Below, piece by piece: positions 7,521-16,188 of a DNA stretch of 64,000 nt. The translations under genes and the position numbers were made by a program. The notes beneath the pieces are model-generated. The model had not been told where the DNA came from and ran no database searches. It worked only from the letters and a program-made list of their open reading frames with translations. How positions within the stretch are numbered: position 1 is the first letter of the stretch; the number at the start of each line of letters is the position of its first letter. The stretch is from Streptomyces sp. cf386 (GTDB lineage Bacteria; Actinomycetota; Actinomycetes; Streptomycetales; Streptomycetaceae): positions 1-64,000 of the forward strand of contig NZ_FNHV01000021.1 in assembly GCF_900103585.1 (NCBI RefSeq), written 5' to 3'.

Positions 7521-10500
7521 TCAGTCGGTGGTGATACTCACCTCGTCGAACTCGGTGGTGCAGCGGGCCAGTTGGTCGCGTGAGCAGACCACGAGACCCA
7601 CGTAGTAGGGGGCGTCACCGAACCCGGGGACCTCGCCGGTGTCGAGGGTGGTCCAGGTGGCGCCGTCATCGGTGGACAGGGCTGCGGTGAAGGCGGTCCC
7701 GACGCGCTTCAGCCGCAGCAGGATGGGGAGGGCGGCCGTGCCGGTGCCGGTGAAGGCCGACTTTCCGGCGACGGTGGTGCGCAGCATGAGCTGCGCGGTG
7801 GTGCCGCCGGTGACGATCGCGCCGGCGGCCTGGTCGAACGGCGACAACGACTTGGCCATCAGCAAGCCCACCCGGTCGGCGCTCGCGCCCGTGCGGGAGA
7901 CGAGCCGGGCGGTGATCTCGCAGTCGCCGGTGACGGTCCGTCGTACGAACTGACCGGTCATTGCTTGGTTGTTGGCGGTCAGATCGACGCCCGCACCACG
8001 CACGGTGAAGGTCCCGCCGTCGTACGACGTGCTGCCCGGCGTGCGGATCGCGACCACGCCCAGCGTCCCGAAGGCGCGCTCGTCGAGGACCGGATCGCCG
8101 AGGTCGCCGTACGTCCAGGGGGCCGGCGGGGGTGTGCCGACGGTGAGGGCGAGCGTGCCGGTGCCGTCGCCGGAGGCGTTGCCCGCGGCGGTGGTGACCG
8201 TGAACTGCCCGCTTTCGGTGGGCGTTCCGTGGACGAGGCCGGTGCGCTTGTCGAGGCGGAGCCCGTCGGGCAGCCCGGCCGCGCTGAAGCGCACCGGATC
8301 GTGCGAACCGCGCAAGAGGTGACGGAAGGGGACGCCCTTGTTGCCGAACGCGGCGGCAGCGGAGGTGAGTCGGGGCACGCTCGGGGTCGGCATCCGCGCG
8401 GAGGCCGGGTCGGAGAGCGGGCCTCGGCCGCCGGAGTTGGTCTTCGTCACGGCGTAGTGGTACGTCGTCCCGGGGACGCCGGTGGCGTCCGCGTACCGCA
8501 GGCGGGTGCTGAAGCCGACGGGGGCGATGCCGGTCGCGATCGTCTCGTAGGGTCCGTGGGCGGCCCTCGACCGCAGCACCTTGTAGCGGGCGGAGAGATC
8601 GGGGTCGGTCCAGGCCAGCTCCACGGCGTCGGCGCCGGTGGTCGCCTTGAGGCCGGTGGCGGGGCCGGCGGGGCGGGGCACGGTCCATACCTCGCCGTGT
8701 GCGGCCGAGGTGACGGTGACATTGTCGAAGGCGCCGGTGCCGGTCTCGGCGTACTCCGCGTCGACGCCCAGGCAGGAGGTGAGGACCAGGCCGGCGTACA
8801 CCGTCCGCCCCAACTCGACCTCACTGGAGCCGACTTCGGTCCAGCGGATTCCGTCCGGGGAGATCGCGCCCGTGCAGCGGCGGCCCCTGCGGGTCACCCG
8901 CACCCAGTAGGGCGCCCGCAGCCGGTAGCCGTCGCCGGCGCCCTCGACGTAGGGGGCCTCCAGAGGGGTCGCCGACTCGGGCAGCTCGCCGAGGTCGGAG
9001 ATCGGGAAGGAGGCGTTCACCGTGATCGCCTGCTGCTGGGAGGACGGGACGAGGGTGGATCCGGTGGCGGAGACAGCGGCCCCCGTCTTCGGCCGTACGG
9101 TCCACACGCCGCTCCATGTGTGCAGCGGCAGCCCCTGGATCAGCATCGAGGCGTGCGGGGCGTCCGCGTCGAGGGAGTCGCGCAGGGTGACGCCGATCTT
9201 GGCGTACTGCGAGCTGAGCGGGAACACGATCCGTGCGGTGACCGTGCCGTCGCCACGCAGGGGGAGATGGACGCTGCGGTAGGTGTCGGCGGTGCCGGAC
9301 GCCTCCAGCACGAACCGCTCGCCGTCGAACGCGGCGAAACCGGGGATCTTCATCGCGCCGATGTCCTGGGTGGACCAGGGGGCGGGGAGTCCGGCGGTGG
9401 CGGGGACGGGGCTCGAATCGGCGCTGCCGCCTTGCGAGTTGGCGGCGGCGACCGTGTAGTAGTACGTCCGTCCCGCGCGTACGCCGGTGTCCCTGAACTC
9501 CGGCTTGTCGGTCCCGGTGACGAGCTCCTCGTACGGCCCCTCGGGACGGCTCGCCCGGCGGACGGTGTACGTCGTCGCCCACGCGGACGGCAGCCAGGCC
9601 AGCGTGACGGCGTCGGAGTCGCCGAGGGCGGTGATGCCCGCCGGGGTCGTCGGGGCGGTCGGGGACGGTGCCTTCGTCCCGGCGTAGGTGAAGGTGCCGA
9701 AGCCGGGCAGGTCGTCGTTGCCGCCCTCGACGAAGCGGGCGCCGCCGGTGCCGCGGAAGACGGCCGCCTCGGTAGAGGGGGTGTCGAGGCCGCGGACTCC
9801 GGCGTAGTGGGCGTAGTACATCTCGTAGACCGGCGGCAGCGTGCCGCGGACCTTGTCGGAGACGGTCGTCTTGATGTACTTGCCGGTGCGGTCGAGGTCG
9901 GGGGTGAAGGGGACGGGGCCGCCGAGGTTGTAGCGCGCGGCGTATTCGGCGCCTGCGAGGATGCGGTGGTCGTCGAAGGCCCACAGGTCGACGCCCTGGT
10001 TCCAGGCGACCTGCGCGGCGTCGCCCATCAACCCGATGGCGAGCTGCTCGTGGCCCTGGTCACGGCCGCTCTCCTGGCCCTGGCCCGAGTCGGCGACCAC
10101 GCGGTTGCCGACGCTGCCGTTGCCGGCGCCGGCCGCGGCGAACCGCAGCACGTCCTCGAAGAGGGTGCGCTCCTCGCAGAACACGCCGATGGCCAGGACG
10201 GACTGAATCGCCGTCAGATCCCAGTTGCCGTTGGCGTAGAGCATGTAACCGGAGATCGCCGGATACCAGACGTCGAGGAAGGACCGCTCGCAGCGGGCGA
10301 TGTCCGCGTCCGCCCAACCGTCGTAGCCGCTGTGCCGCAGCAGCTCGGCCGCGTTGACGAACTTGAAGACCTGGAGGCCGGCGCCGAGCGGACCGTCGGC
10401 GCCGGTGACCATGGTCAGGGACGCCGACCAGGCGTTGAGGATGTCCCGTGCCTTGTCGGCATGGGCGCGCTCGCCGGTGACGCACCACATGAGGGCGTTC

Positions 10501-10871
10501 TGGTAGGCGGCGGCCGAGTCGGCGACGGCCTGGTTCTGGAAGTTGGTGGGGCCGCGGCCCCAGGACGTGATCTGGCCGGTGTTCTGGATGGCGTACGTCG
10601 ACTTGGAGCGGGCGTGGGCTGCGAAGGCGAGGTAGCCGTCGTGGATCGGGGACTCCTGCGCGGTGACCGCCGCCTTCATGCGGGCCAGGTCGTCGGCGGT
10701 GTGCAGCAGGCCCGGGTGGGTGAACGCTCTGGTGCCGGTGCGGTTCTCCGCCGCCGCCCTGGCGGTGCCGGGCGCGAGCAGTCCGCTCGTGCCCGCCACC
10801 AGCAGCAGGGCGGCCGTACCGCCGAGGAAGCCCCGGCGGCTCGGTGCGGGGATGCTTCTCGCGGTGCTCAT
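7521..10871 (-). CDS. Large exported alginate-lyase-fold lyase with FN3, Ig-like and beta-sandwich modules
   Basis: This is a 1116-residue secreted enzyme. The Tat signal is SRRGFLGGTAALLL, cleaved near residue 40. The catalytic toroid (about 45-400) shows THPGLLHTADDLARMK, YANGNWDLTAIQSVLAIG and GQESGRDQGHEQLAIG. Then come an FN3 module (about 420-510), a DUF1349/LamG-like beta-sandwich (about 515-720), a second FN3 module (about 725-815), a putative Ig-like module (about 820-900, LPDGLRLDKRTGLVHGTP) and a second beta-sandwich to the end. The extra modules probably bind carbohydrate. The ATG at 10871 overlaps the stop of the GH28-like gene as ATGA, implying coupled translation. It is much larger than its neighbour at 6246, with which it shares the catalytic type. 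The substrate is inferred to be an acidic plant polysaccharide. Confidence 0.85.
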   Translation of the reverse strand: MSTARSIPAPSRRGFLGGTAALLLVAGTSGLLAPGTARAAAENRTGTRAFTHPGLLHTADDLARMKAAVTAQESPIHDGYLAFAAHARSKSTYAIQNTGQITSWGRGPTNFQNQAVADSAAAYQNALMWCVTGERAHADKARDILNAWSASLTMVTGADGPLGAGLQVFKFVNAAELLRHSGYDGWADADIARCERSFLDVWYPAISGYMLYANGNWDLTAIQSVLAIGVFCEERTLFEDVLRFAAAGAGNGSVGNRVVADSGQGQESGRDQGHEQLAIGLMGDAAQVAWNQGVDLWAFDDHRILAGAEYAARYNLGGPVPFTPDLDRTGKYIKTTVSDKVRGTLPPVYEMYYAHYAGVRGLDTPSTEAAVFRGTGGARFVEGGNDDLPGFGTFTYAGTKAPSPTAPTTPAGITALGDSDAVTLAWLPSAWATTYTVRRASRPEGPYEELVTGTDKPEFRDTGVRAGRTYYYTVAAANSQGGSADSSPVPATAGLPAPWSTQDIGAMKIPGFAAFDGERFVLEASGTADTYRSVHLPLRGDGTVTARIVFPLSSQYAKIGVTLRDSLDADAPHASMLIQGLPLHTWSGVWTVRPKTGAAVSATGSTLVPSSQQQAITVNASFPISDLGELPESATPLEAPYVEGAGDGYRLRAPYWVRVTRRGRRCTGAISPDGIRWTEVGSSEVELGRTVYAGLVLTSCLGVDAEYAETGTGAFDNVTVTSAAHGEVWTVPRPAGPATGLKATTGADAVELAWTDPDLSARYKVLRSRAAHGPYETIATGIAPVGFSTRLRYADATGVPGTTYHYAVTKTNSGGRGPLSDPASARMPTPSVPRLTSAAAAFGNKGVPFRHLLRGSHDPVRFSAAGLPDGLRLDKRTGLVHGTPTESGQFTVTTAAGNASGDGTGTLALTVGTPPPAPWTYGDLGDPVLDERAFGTLGVVAIRTPGSTSYDGGTFTVRGAGVDLTANNQAMTGQFVRRTVTGDCEITARLVSRTGASADRVGLLMAKSLSPFDQAAGAIVTGGTTAQLMLRTTVAGKSAFTGTGTAALPILLRLKRVGTAFTAALSTDDGATWTTLDTGEVPGFGDAPYYVGLVVCSRDQLARCTTEFDEVSITTD

Positions 10872-12394
10872 GACGCGGCGGCCGCCTCGGCCTCGGCGGT
10901 GGTGAGGAACTTGAGGTTCGTCACGTGCTCGTTGGAGAACCACTGCATGGCGTCGGTGGTGTAGTACCAGGAGGGCTTCTTCATCGAGTCGGCGATGACG
11001 GTGCCGTTGATCACCAGGTTTTCGAAGGTGACGTTCTTGATGGCGTGCTCGGCGTCGTAGCCGAGGAACAGAGACGGCTTGGCGTTCGTGCCCGTGTAGG
11101 TGAGGTTCTTGACGTACACGTCCTCGATGCCGCGGCCGACCGAGGTGTTGTACTTCGTGTTGTACATCACCTTCATGTAGATGACCTGGCCCCAGCGGAA
11201 GTCCTCGATCCGTATGTCCTCGATACGGACGTTCTTGATCAGGTTGGCGTCGCCGGGGTTGAGGGCGATGCAGCCCTGGTAGTTCATCTGGGGTTCGCGG
11301 TGGTCGCAGATGTCGATGTTCCGGAAGACGAGGTTCTCCAGGACCTCGGGGCTGTCGGTGTTGCCGTGCGTGCCCACGTTGATGGGGTGGGCGACGTCCG
11401 CCCAGAGGGTGGAGTTCTTGACGGTGACGTTCTTGGTGTCGCCGTAGTAGTCCCAGCGGTGGGTGTAGATCGCGATGCAGTCGTCGGAATTGCGCATGAA
11501 GACGCCGTCGATCGTGACGTTGGTGCTGGAGAAGACGTCGATGCCGTCGCCCCAGCCCTTGGAGCTGAACGCGCACATGCCCTTGATGGAGACGTTGGTG
11601 CACATGCCCATCTGCACGGCGTAGCCGTTGGGGTTGAGCATGGTGACGGCGCCTATGGAGATGTTCTTCGAACTGACGATCAGGGCGCCGCCCGCCTTCG
11701 CTCCGGCGAGCACGCCGCGGCCGATGAGCCGGGCGTTCTCCACGTCCTGGAAGACGACCGTCGCCTTGAGCAGGGCACCGCCGTGGACGTACACGGTCTT
11801 GCCGGACGGGACGTTCAGATAGCCGTCGGACGTGGTGTGGACGCCCGGGCCGAAGTAGATGACGTCGGGGTCGTCCTCCTTCGGCCGCTTCTTCTCGATC
11901 TCGCGAGCGAACAGCTGCAGACAGTCGAAGAGGTCGTCATTGATCTGGACGACGATGTTGCGAGGTCTGTCCAGGGTGAACCGGAGCGTGTCGGCGAGGA
12001 CTTCGGGTTTGATGCCGTACGAGTCCGGCCGCACCCGCACCTTCTGCACGCCGCCCTTGATGTATGTCACCTCGACCTCGACCTCACCGCAGAAGTCGAA
12101 GTAGGCGAGGGAGGAGTTGAACTGCTTCTTGCCGCCCGTGGTGGGGTTGATCTCGGCAAGGGTGGGCCGGTGGACGCCGAGCGTCTGCCAACTGCCGCCG
12201 GGGACACGGACCTTGACCGTGAAGCTGCCGGTGTTGACCGGGGCGCCGGAGGGCACCGGGTAGGTCACCAGCTGCGGCTCCGCCGCGGCCTCGTCCGCCC
12301 GGGCGGCCGTGGCCGACAGGTTGGTGAGACCGGCGGCGAGGACGGTGGCGCCTGCTGCTTGGAGTGTGGTGCGGCGGGACAGGGGCTTGTTCAT
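10868..12394 (-). CDS. GH28-like right-handed beta-helix polysaccharide hydrolase, Tat-exported
   Basis: This 508-residue protein has a Tat signal (LSRRTTLQAAGATVLAAG, ending near ATAARA at residue 34). An N-terminal beta-sandwich is followed by a parallel beta-helix with regular turns (ENARLIGRGVL, KNISIGAVTML, TNVSIKGM, TNVTIDGV). Polygalacturonase-like active-site pieces are GWGDGIDVFSS, RNSDDCIAIY and NVGTHGN; the first resembles NTDG and the second the double aspartate. I chose the ATG at 12394, which has AAGGAG upstream. It follows the inner permease gene by 35 bases and overlaps the next gene by ATGA. The likely role is extracellular hydrolysis of a pectin-like or related glycan before import by the adjacent transporter. 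The exact glycoside-hydrolase family (GH28 or a related beta-helix family) is uncertain. Confidence 0.8.
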   Translation of the reverse strand: MNKPLSRRTTLQAAGATVLAAGLTNLSATAARADEAAAEPQLVTYPVPSGAPVNTGSFTVKVRVPGGSWQTLGVHRPTLAEINPTTGGKKQFNSSLAYFDFCGEVEVEVTYIKGGVQKVRVRPDSYGIKPEVLADTLRFTLDRPRNIVVQINDDLFDCLQLFAREIEKKRPKEDDPDVIYFGPGVHTTSDGYLNVPSGKTVYVHGGALLKATVVFQDVENARLIGRGVLAGAKAGGALIVSSKNISIGAVTMLNPNGYAVQMGMCTNVSIKGMCAFSSKGWGDGIDVFSSTNVTIDGVFMRNSDDCIAIYTHRWDYYGDTKNVTVKNSTLWADVAHPINVGTHGNTDSPEVLENLVFRNIDICDHREPQMNYQGCIALNPGDANLIKNVRIEDIRIEDFRWGQVIYMKVMYNTKYNTSVGRGIEDVYVKNLTYTGTNAKPSLFLGYDAEHAIKNVTFENLVINGTVIADSMKKPSWYYTTDAMQWFSNEHVTNLKFLTTAEAEAAAAS

Positions 12395-12429
12395 GCGGGG
12401 GCTCCTTAACAACAGGTGGGCAAGAGGGG

Positions 12430-13293
12430 CTACTTGAGCCCGGACGTGGACATCCCGGCGACGAAGCCGCGCTGGGCGATGAGGAAGATCAGCAGGATGG
12501 GGACGACGTACATCACGGAGGCGGCGGCCTGGAGGTGGGTCAGGGGCTGGCCGCCCGTGGTGACGTAGGTGGACATCACGGCGACGGCCAGCGTCGACTT
12601 GTCGGTGGAGAGCAGCAGCTGCGGGGCGATGTAGTCGCCCCAGGTCCAGGTGAAGGCGATCACGAAACTGGCGCTGAGCACCGGCCAGGACTGCGGCAGG
12701 AAGATCCGCCAGAAGATCGACGTGTAGCCGCAGCCGTCGACGATCGCGGCCTCCTCCAGCTCACGGGGCAGTCCGGCGAAGAACTGCCGGAAGAGGAACA
12801 CCAGATACGGGGCGGACGACAGGCCCCACAGCACCCACGGCCAGTACGTGTCGACCATGCCGAGCTTGGCGAAGATCAGATAGGTCGGCAGCAGGGTGAT
12901 CATCTGCGGCAGCATCATCGAGCCGAGCAGGATGCCGAACAGCCACTTCTTGCCCGGCGCGTCGAGACGCGCGAACCCGAAGCCGACCCAGGCCGAGCTG
13001 AGGGTGACGAGAACGCCGTAGATGACAGCGATGATCAGGGAGTTACGGGCGTAGCCGAGGAAGTCGATCTGGGTGAAGGCGTCGGCGAAGTTGTGCCACT
13101 GGACGTGCTCGGGCAGCCAGTGCACGGGCGCCGCGGCCAGTTCCTCCGGGGCCTTCAGGCCGGTGAGGAGCAGCCAGCCGAAGGGGCCGAGGAACAGACC
13201 GGTGACGACGACGAGGACCGTGTAGAGGACCAGGCGGTTGGTACGTATCCGCACGCGGACCGGCGACTTGGGGGTCAGGCTGGTGGCGGTCAC
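12430..13293 (-). CDS. Carbohydrate ABC transporter permease, MalG/ThuG type
   Basis: This is a 287-residue inner-membrane subunit with about six transmembrane helices and the cytoplasmic EAA loop ELEEAAIVDGCGYTSIFWRI, which docks the ATPase. It starts at GTG 13293, which overlaps the stop of the preceding permease as GTGA. It ends with the typical GLK C-terminus after RGFVAGMSTSG. With the permease at 13290-14291 and the lipoprotein at 14288-15643 it forms an importer without its own ATPase. In Streptomyces such systems usually share the general ATPase MsiK encoded elsewhere. The cargo is presumably oligosaccharide released by the lyases downstream. Confidence 0.93.
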   Translation of the reverse strand: MTATSLTPKSPVRVRIRTNRLVLYTVLVVVTGLFLGPFGWLLLTGLKAPEELAAAPVHWLPEHVQWHNFADAFTQIDFLGYARNSLIIAVIYGVLVTLSSAWVGFGFARLDAPGKKWLFGILLGSMMLPQMITLLPTYLIFAKLGMVDTYWPWVLWGLSSAPYLVFLFRQFFAGLPRELEEAAIVDGCGYTSIFWRIFLPQSWPVLSASFVIAFTWTWGDYIAPQLLLSTDKSTLAVAVMSTYVTTGGQPLTHLQAAASVMYVVPILLIFLIAQRGFVAGMSTSGLK

Positions 13294-14291
13294 TTCTTCG
13301 CCTCCGGGTCGACGTTGTAGAACACCACACCGGACGTGAACTTGAAGATGAGGCCGGTCGCGATGAGGATCAGGACGAAGAGCACCCACAGCAGTGCGGA
13401 GGCGTAGCCGTAGCGGCCGAGCGCGAAGTACTGCGCGAACACATGGATCATGTACAGGTAGTTGGACTGCGGGACCGTGGTGACGCCGCCCGTGGTACTG
13501 ATCGGGGCCAGCAGCAACGGCATGATCGTCTGTACCGAGGCGATCACCCCGGTCACGGTCTGGAACAGCAGCACCGGCGACAGCAGCGGCACGGTGATGC
13601 TGCGGAAGGTCCGCCAGGCGCTCGCACCGTCGATACGGGCCGCCTCGTGGAGTTCGCGGGGGACGTCCTGGAGCCCGGCCAGCGAGATGATCATGATGTT
13701 TCCGGCGCCCCAGAGCACCGTCATGATGAGCACGTAACGGGCGTACGGGTCGGCGAGCCAGCCGAGGGCGTCGAAGCCGAACAGCGTCAGAACACCGTTG
13801 GTGGCACCGGCGTTCTGGTCGAAGAGGTTCTTGAAGGCGATACCGGCGCCCACCGGCGGCACCACGGCCGGCAGATACAGCAGGGTGCGGAACAGACCGC
13901 GGGCTCTGATCGGCCGGTTGACCAGGACGGCGAGCCCCAGCCCCGCGATGATCGACAGCGGCACCGAGGTGACCGCGAAGAGACCCGCGCGGCCCAGGGC
14001 GTCCCAGGTCACCGAGTCGTTCAGCAGCTCGCGGTAGTTGCCGAGGCCGACGTACTTCCAGTGGGGCGAGATACCGTCGAACGTGGTGAAGCTCAGCCAC
14101 AGCGCGTACGCCATCGGCACGATGGTCAGCAGCAGGAACCCGATGATCCAGGGCGAGACGAACATGTAGAACGCGCGGTGCCTGCGTGCGGTCATCGAGG
14201 ACCGGCGCCGTTCGGCGGACCCGGTACGACCGGTGCTCACGGTCGGGCGGGCGGTCCGGTCCGCGACGGAGGGGATCTGTTCGGTCGTCAT
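13290..14291 (-). CDS. Carbohydrate ABC transporter permease, MalF/UgpA type
   Basis: This is a 333-residue permease with a basic N-terminal tail of about 45 residues, then FYMFVSPWIIGFLLLTIVPM as the first of six membrane spans. The EAA loop is ELHEAARIDGASAWRTFRSI. I place the start at ATG 14291, which overlaps the stop of the lipoprotein gene as ATGA; the frame continues upstream only as antisense of that gene. It pairs with the permease at 12430-13293. The order (binding protein, MalF type, MalG type, then degradative enzymes) is the standard one for polysaccharide operons in actinomycetes. Confidence 0.93.
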   Translation of the reverse strand: MTTEQIPSVADRTARPTVSTGRTGSAERRRSSMTARRHRAFYMFVSPWIIGFLLLTIVPMAYALWLSFTTFDGISPHWKYVGLGNYRELLNDSVTWDALGRAGLFAVTSVPLSIIAGLGLAVLVNRPIRARGLFRTLLYLPAVVPPVGAGIAFKNLFDQNAGATNGVLTLFGFDALGWLADPYARYVLIMTVLWGAGNIMIISLAGLQDVPRELHEAARIDGASAWRTFRSITVPLLSPVLLFQTVTGVIASVQTIMPLLLAPISTTGGVTTVPQSNYLYMIHVFAQYFALGRYGYASALLWVLFVLILIATGLIFKFTSGVVFYNVDPEAKK

Positions 14292-15643
14292 CCCACCTGC
14301 TCCTTGCCGCGCTTGAGCTGCTCGTTGATGACGGAGTTCAGATTTCCCGCGAGGGTGTCGACGGAGATCTCGCCCTTCATCGCCGCCGGGGCGGCCTGGT
14401 TGAAGAGGGCTTCGAAGGAATCCCCCGTGGTGTACGGGGAGAAGGCGACCACCGAGAAGTGCCCCAGCTCGCTCTCCTGCACCTTCAACACCCGTTTCTG
14501 ATAGGCCTCCTGAGCGGGCATCAGTGAGCGCAGGGACTTCAGGGTGGGGATGCCCCAGCCGCCGGAGGCGCGGGCCTTGGCCGGGGCCTCGCCGAAGAAC
14601 CACTCGAAGATCCGCCACGCGGCGTCCTTGTTCTTCGCCTTCCTCGGCATCCACAGACCGGTGCCGCCCTGGCAGGCGCTGATGCGCTGACCGCCCGCGA
14701 ACATCGGGGCGGGCGCCAGCCGGGAGACCTCCGCCAGCTTCTTGTCGGTGCCGATCAGGCCGCCCATCCAGTAGCCGGAGTTCGACATGGCCAGCCGCCC
14801 GGCCTGGAAGGTCGGCCCGTCCCAGCCGTTGGGGTCGGGCTGGATGGCGCTCGGCCCGACCTTGGTCTTGCAGTACTCGATGTACCAGGCCAGCGCCTTA
14901 CGGGCCTCGGGCGTGGTGAAGTCGACACGGGAGAAGTCGTCGCTGAAGAGGCTGCCGCCGGCCGAGGCGGTCATGGTCGCCAGGAGCGTGGCCTTGGTCA
15001 GCCCGTTGTAGCTGCCGCCGAAGACGGTCGTCTGCCCCTTGGAGCGCTGGACCAGTCGCCGGGCGTTCTCCAGCCACTCCTCATAGGTGACCGGCTCGGT
15101 CTCCGGCGGATAGCCGAGGCCCTGCTTGTCGAAGGCCGAGGTGTTGTACCAGAACATGGAGTCCTGGGAGAAGTCCTTCGCCATGCCGTAGCGGGGACCC
15201 TTGCCCTGCGTCTTTCCGTCGTAGCGCCACAGGTCGTTGACCGGGTCCAGGTCGTCGAGCCGCAGCACCTTGCTCCGGGCGAAGTACGAGTCCAGGTCCT
15301 GCATCACGTCCCGGGCCGCGAAGTACGCCGTGTCCTGGGCGCCCACACCGCGCACCAGGTCCGGCGGGTTGCCGCTGGTGAGCATCGCGATCAGCTTGGT
15401 GATGTCGAAGTCCACCCGCTTGATGGTGATGCCGGTGTCCTTCAGGGCCTGCTGGACCAGTTCGGGCGTGATGTCGTCGCCCTTGACCATCATCGTGACG
15501 GTCTCCCCCGAGCCGCCGTCGACCCCGGTGGACACCTGGAGCGCACAGCCGCTCAGCGCCGCAGCGCCACCCGCTGCCCCGCCCGCGGAGAGGCTGAGAA
15601 ATCGGCGGCGACTCAGCGGGGCACCGGCATGTGGGCGTCGCAT
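14288..15643 (-). CDS. Extracellular carbohydrate-binding lipoprotein (ABC importer)
   Basis: This 451-residue solute-binding protein of SBP family 1 is tethered to the outer face of the membrane. The N-terminus combines a Tat motif (SRRRFLSLSAGG) with a lipobox (ALSGC), so it is a Tat-exported lipoprotein. I chose the ATG at 15643, with AGGAGGTG nine bases upstream; the frame extends beyond but has no ribosome site there. It is the first gene of a coupled operon running to about 6246. A promoter and a perfect operator palindrome lie just upstream. The likely ligand is an oligosaccharide from an acidic plant glycan, inferred from the downstream lyases. Confidence 0.93.
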   Translation of the reverse strand: MRRPHAGAPLSRRRFLSLSAGGAAGGAAALSGCALQVSTGVDGGSGETVTMMVKGDDITPELVQQALKDTGITIKRVDFDITKLIAMLTSGNPPDLVRGVGAQDTAYFAARDVMQDLDSYFARSKVLRLDDLDPVNDLWRYDGKTQGKGPRYGMAKDFSQDSMFWYNTSAFDKQGLGYPPETEPVTYEEWLENARRLVQRSKGQTTVFGGSYNGLTKATLLATMTASAGGSLFSDDFSRVDFTTPEARKALAWYIEYCKTKVGPSAIQPDPNGWDGPTFQAGRLAMSNSGYWMGGLIGTDKKLAEVSRLAPAPMFAGGQRISACQGGTGLWMPRKAKNKDAAWRIFEWFFGEAPAKARASGGWGIPTLKSLRSLMPAQEAYQKRVLKVQESELGHFSVVAFSPYTTGDSFEALFNQAAPAAMKGEISVDTLAGNLNSVINEQLKRGKEQVG

Positions 15644-15718
15644 GAGCGCACCACCTCCTGCTCTGTCCGTTCGGGATTTCGACCACGGATCCCTCCACTG
15701 GCCGGAATCCGGCCACAT

Positions 15719-15776
15719 GGCAACCGGTTGCCGTGGTGTTGGGGCAGAGCTTCTTGCGGTCCGGAAACGGCGTCAA
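15719..15776 (-). promoter_or_regulatory. Promoter and perfect operator palindrome of the uptake operon
   Basis: On the minus strand TTGACG (15776-15771) and GAAGCT (15753-15748) are 17 bases apart. The perfect 14-base palindrome GGCAACCGGTTGCC lies at 15719-15732, about ten bases after the expected transcription start. It matches the sites at 1547 and 15909, so one or both LacI paralogues probably repress here. Confidence 0.6.
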
Positions 15777-15908
15777 GAGCCTCGACGAATTTTCGAAAAG
15801 ACTGTGTAACCTCGGCTTCACCGTGAAGGGCGGCCCGCGGGGGCCCGGAAACAGGGCCTGATCTGCGGAGCCGGTGGGGGTTGGGGTGGCGGGATCGGGC
15901 CTGACGAC

Positions 15909-15922
15909 GGGAACCGGTTGCC
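15909..15922. promoter_or_regulatory. Second operator GGGAACCGGTTGCC
   Basis: These 14 bases are identical to the site at 1547-1560 and 190 bases from the perfect palindrome at 15719. Paired sites at this distance could allow DNA looping by a tetrameric LacI-type repressor; that is inference. Confidence 0.55.
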
Positions 15923-15999
15923 GACGCTAGCCGACCGCTTGCCAACCGCTCGTCGACCGCTTTCATCGGACTCCGCGCGCACCCGGCCCCTGCCACACC

Positions 16000-16035
16000 C
16001 CGGGAAAGCCGGGAAAGCCGGGAAACCGATTTCGG
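16000..16035. repeat. Triple 9-base direct repeat ending in an AACCGATT-like site
   Basis: CCGGGAAAG occurs at 16000-16008 and 16009-16017, then CCGGGAAAC at 16018-16026. The last unit runs into GGAAACCGATTTCGG (16021-16035), which resembles the AACCGGTT operators. It lies in the divergent intergenic region, so it may be regulatory rather than neutral. Confidence 0.5.
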
Positions 16036-16142
16036 TCACTAAGCCCCAGGGCACCGCACACCGCACAGGTCATCGCCCATGGACCTCGAAAGTCTGCTCG
16101 ACGACCTGGTGATTGACCGGCCATCCCGGCAGATCTACGGTA

Positions 16143-16154
16143 GAAGGCGCTTTC
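16143..16154 (+). promoter_or_regulatory. Candidate LacI-type operator GAAGGCGCTTTC
   Basis: The sequence differs from the palindrome GAAAGCGCTTTC at one base and lies 35 bases before the dehydrogenase start at 16189. It belongs to the same AGCGCT-centred class as the sites at 2726 and 23768. Confidence 0.4.
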
Positions 16155-16188
16155 AGAAAATGTTTCCGCTGAGTGTCTCAGGAGAGCC

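Larger units (their letters stand above)
15644..16188. other. Divergent intergenic region between binding-protein and dehydrogenase genes
   Basis: These 545 bases carry no convincing gene. They hold a minus-strand promoter, two AACCGGTT palindromes, a ninefold-spaced direct repeat and an AGCGCT-type half operator, each listed separately. The region probably drives the minus-strand uptake operon and the plus-strand dehydrogenase gene. Confidence 0.6.

Noticed and set aside
15771..15800. TTTTCGAAAA-type palindrome as a xylanase-like operator
   Set aside because: It lacks the CGAAA-N-TTTCG spacing; it reads as TTTTCGAAAA without a central base.
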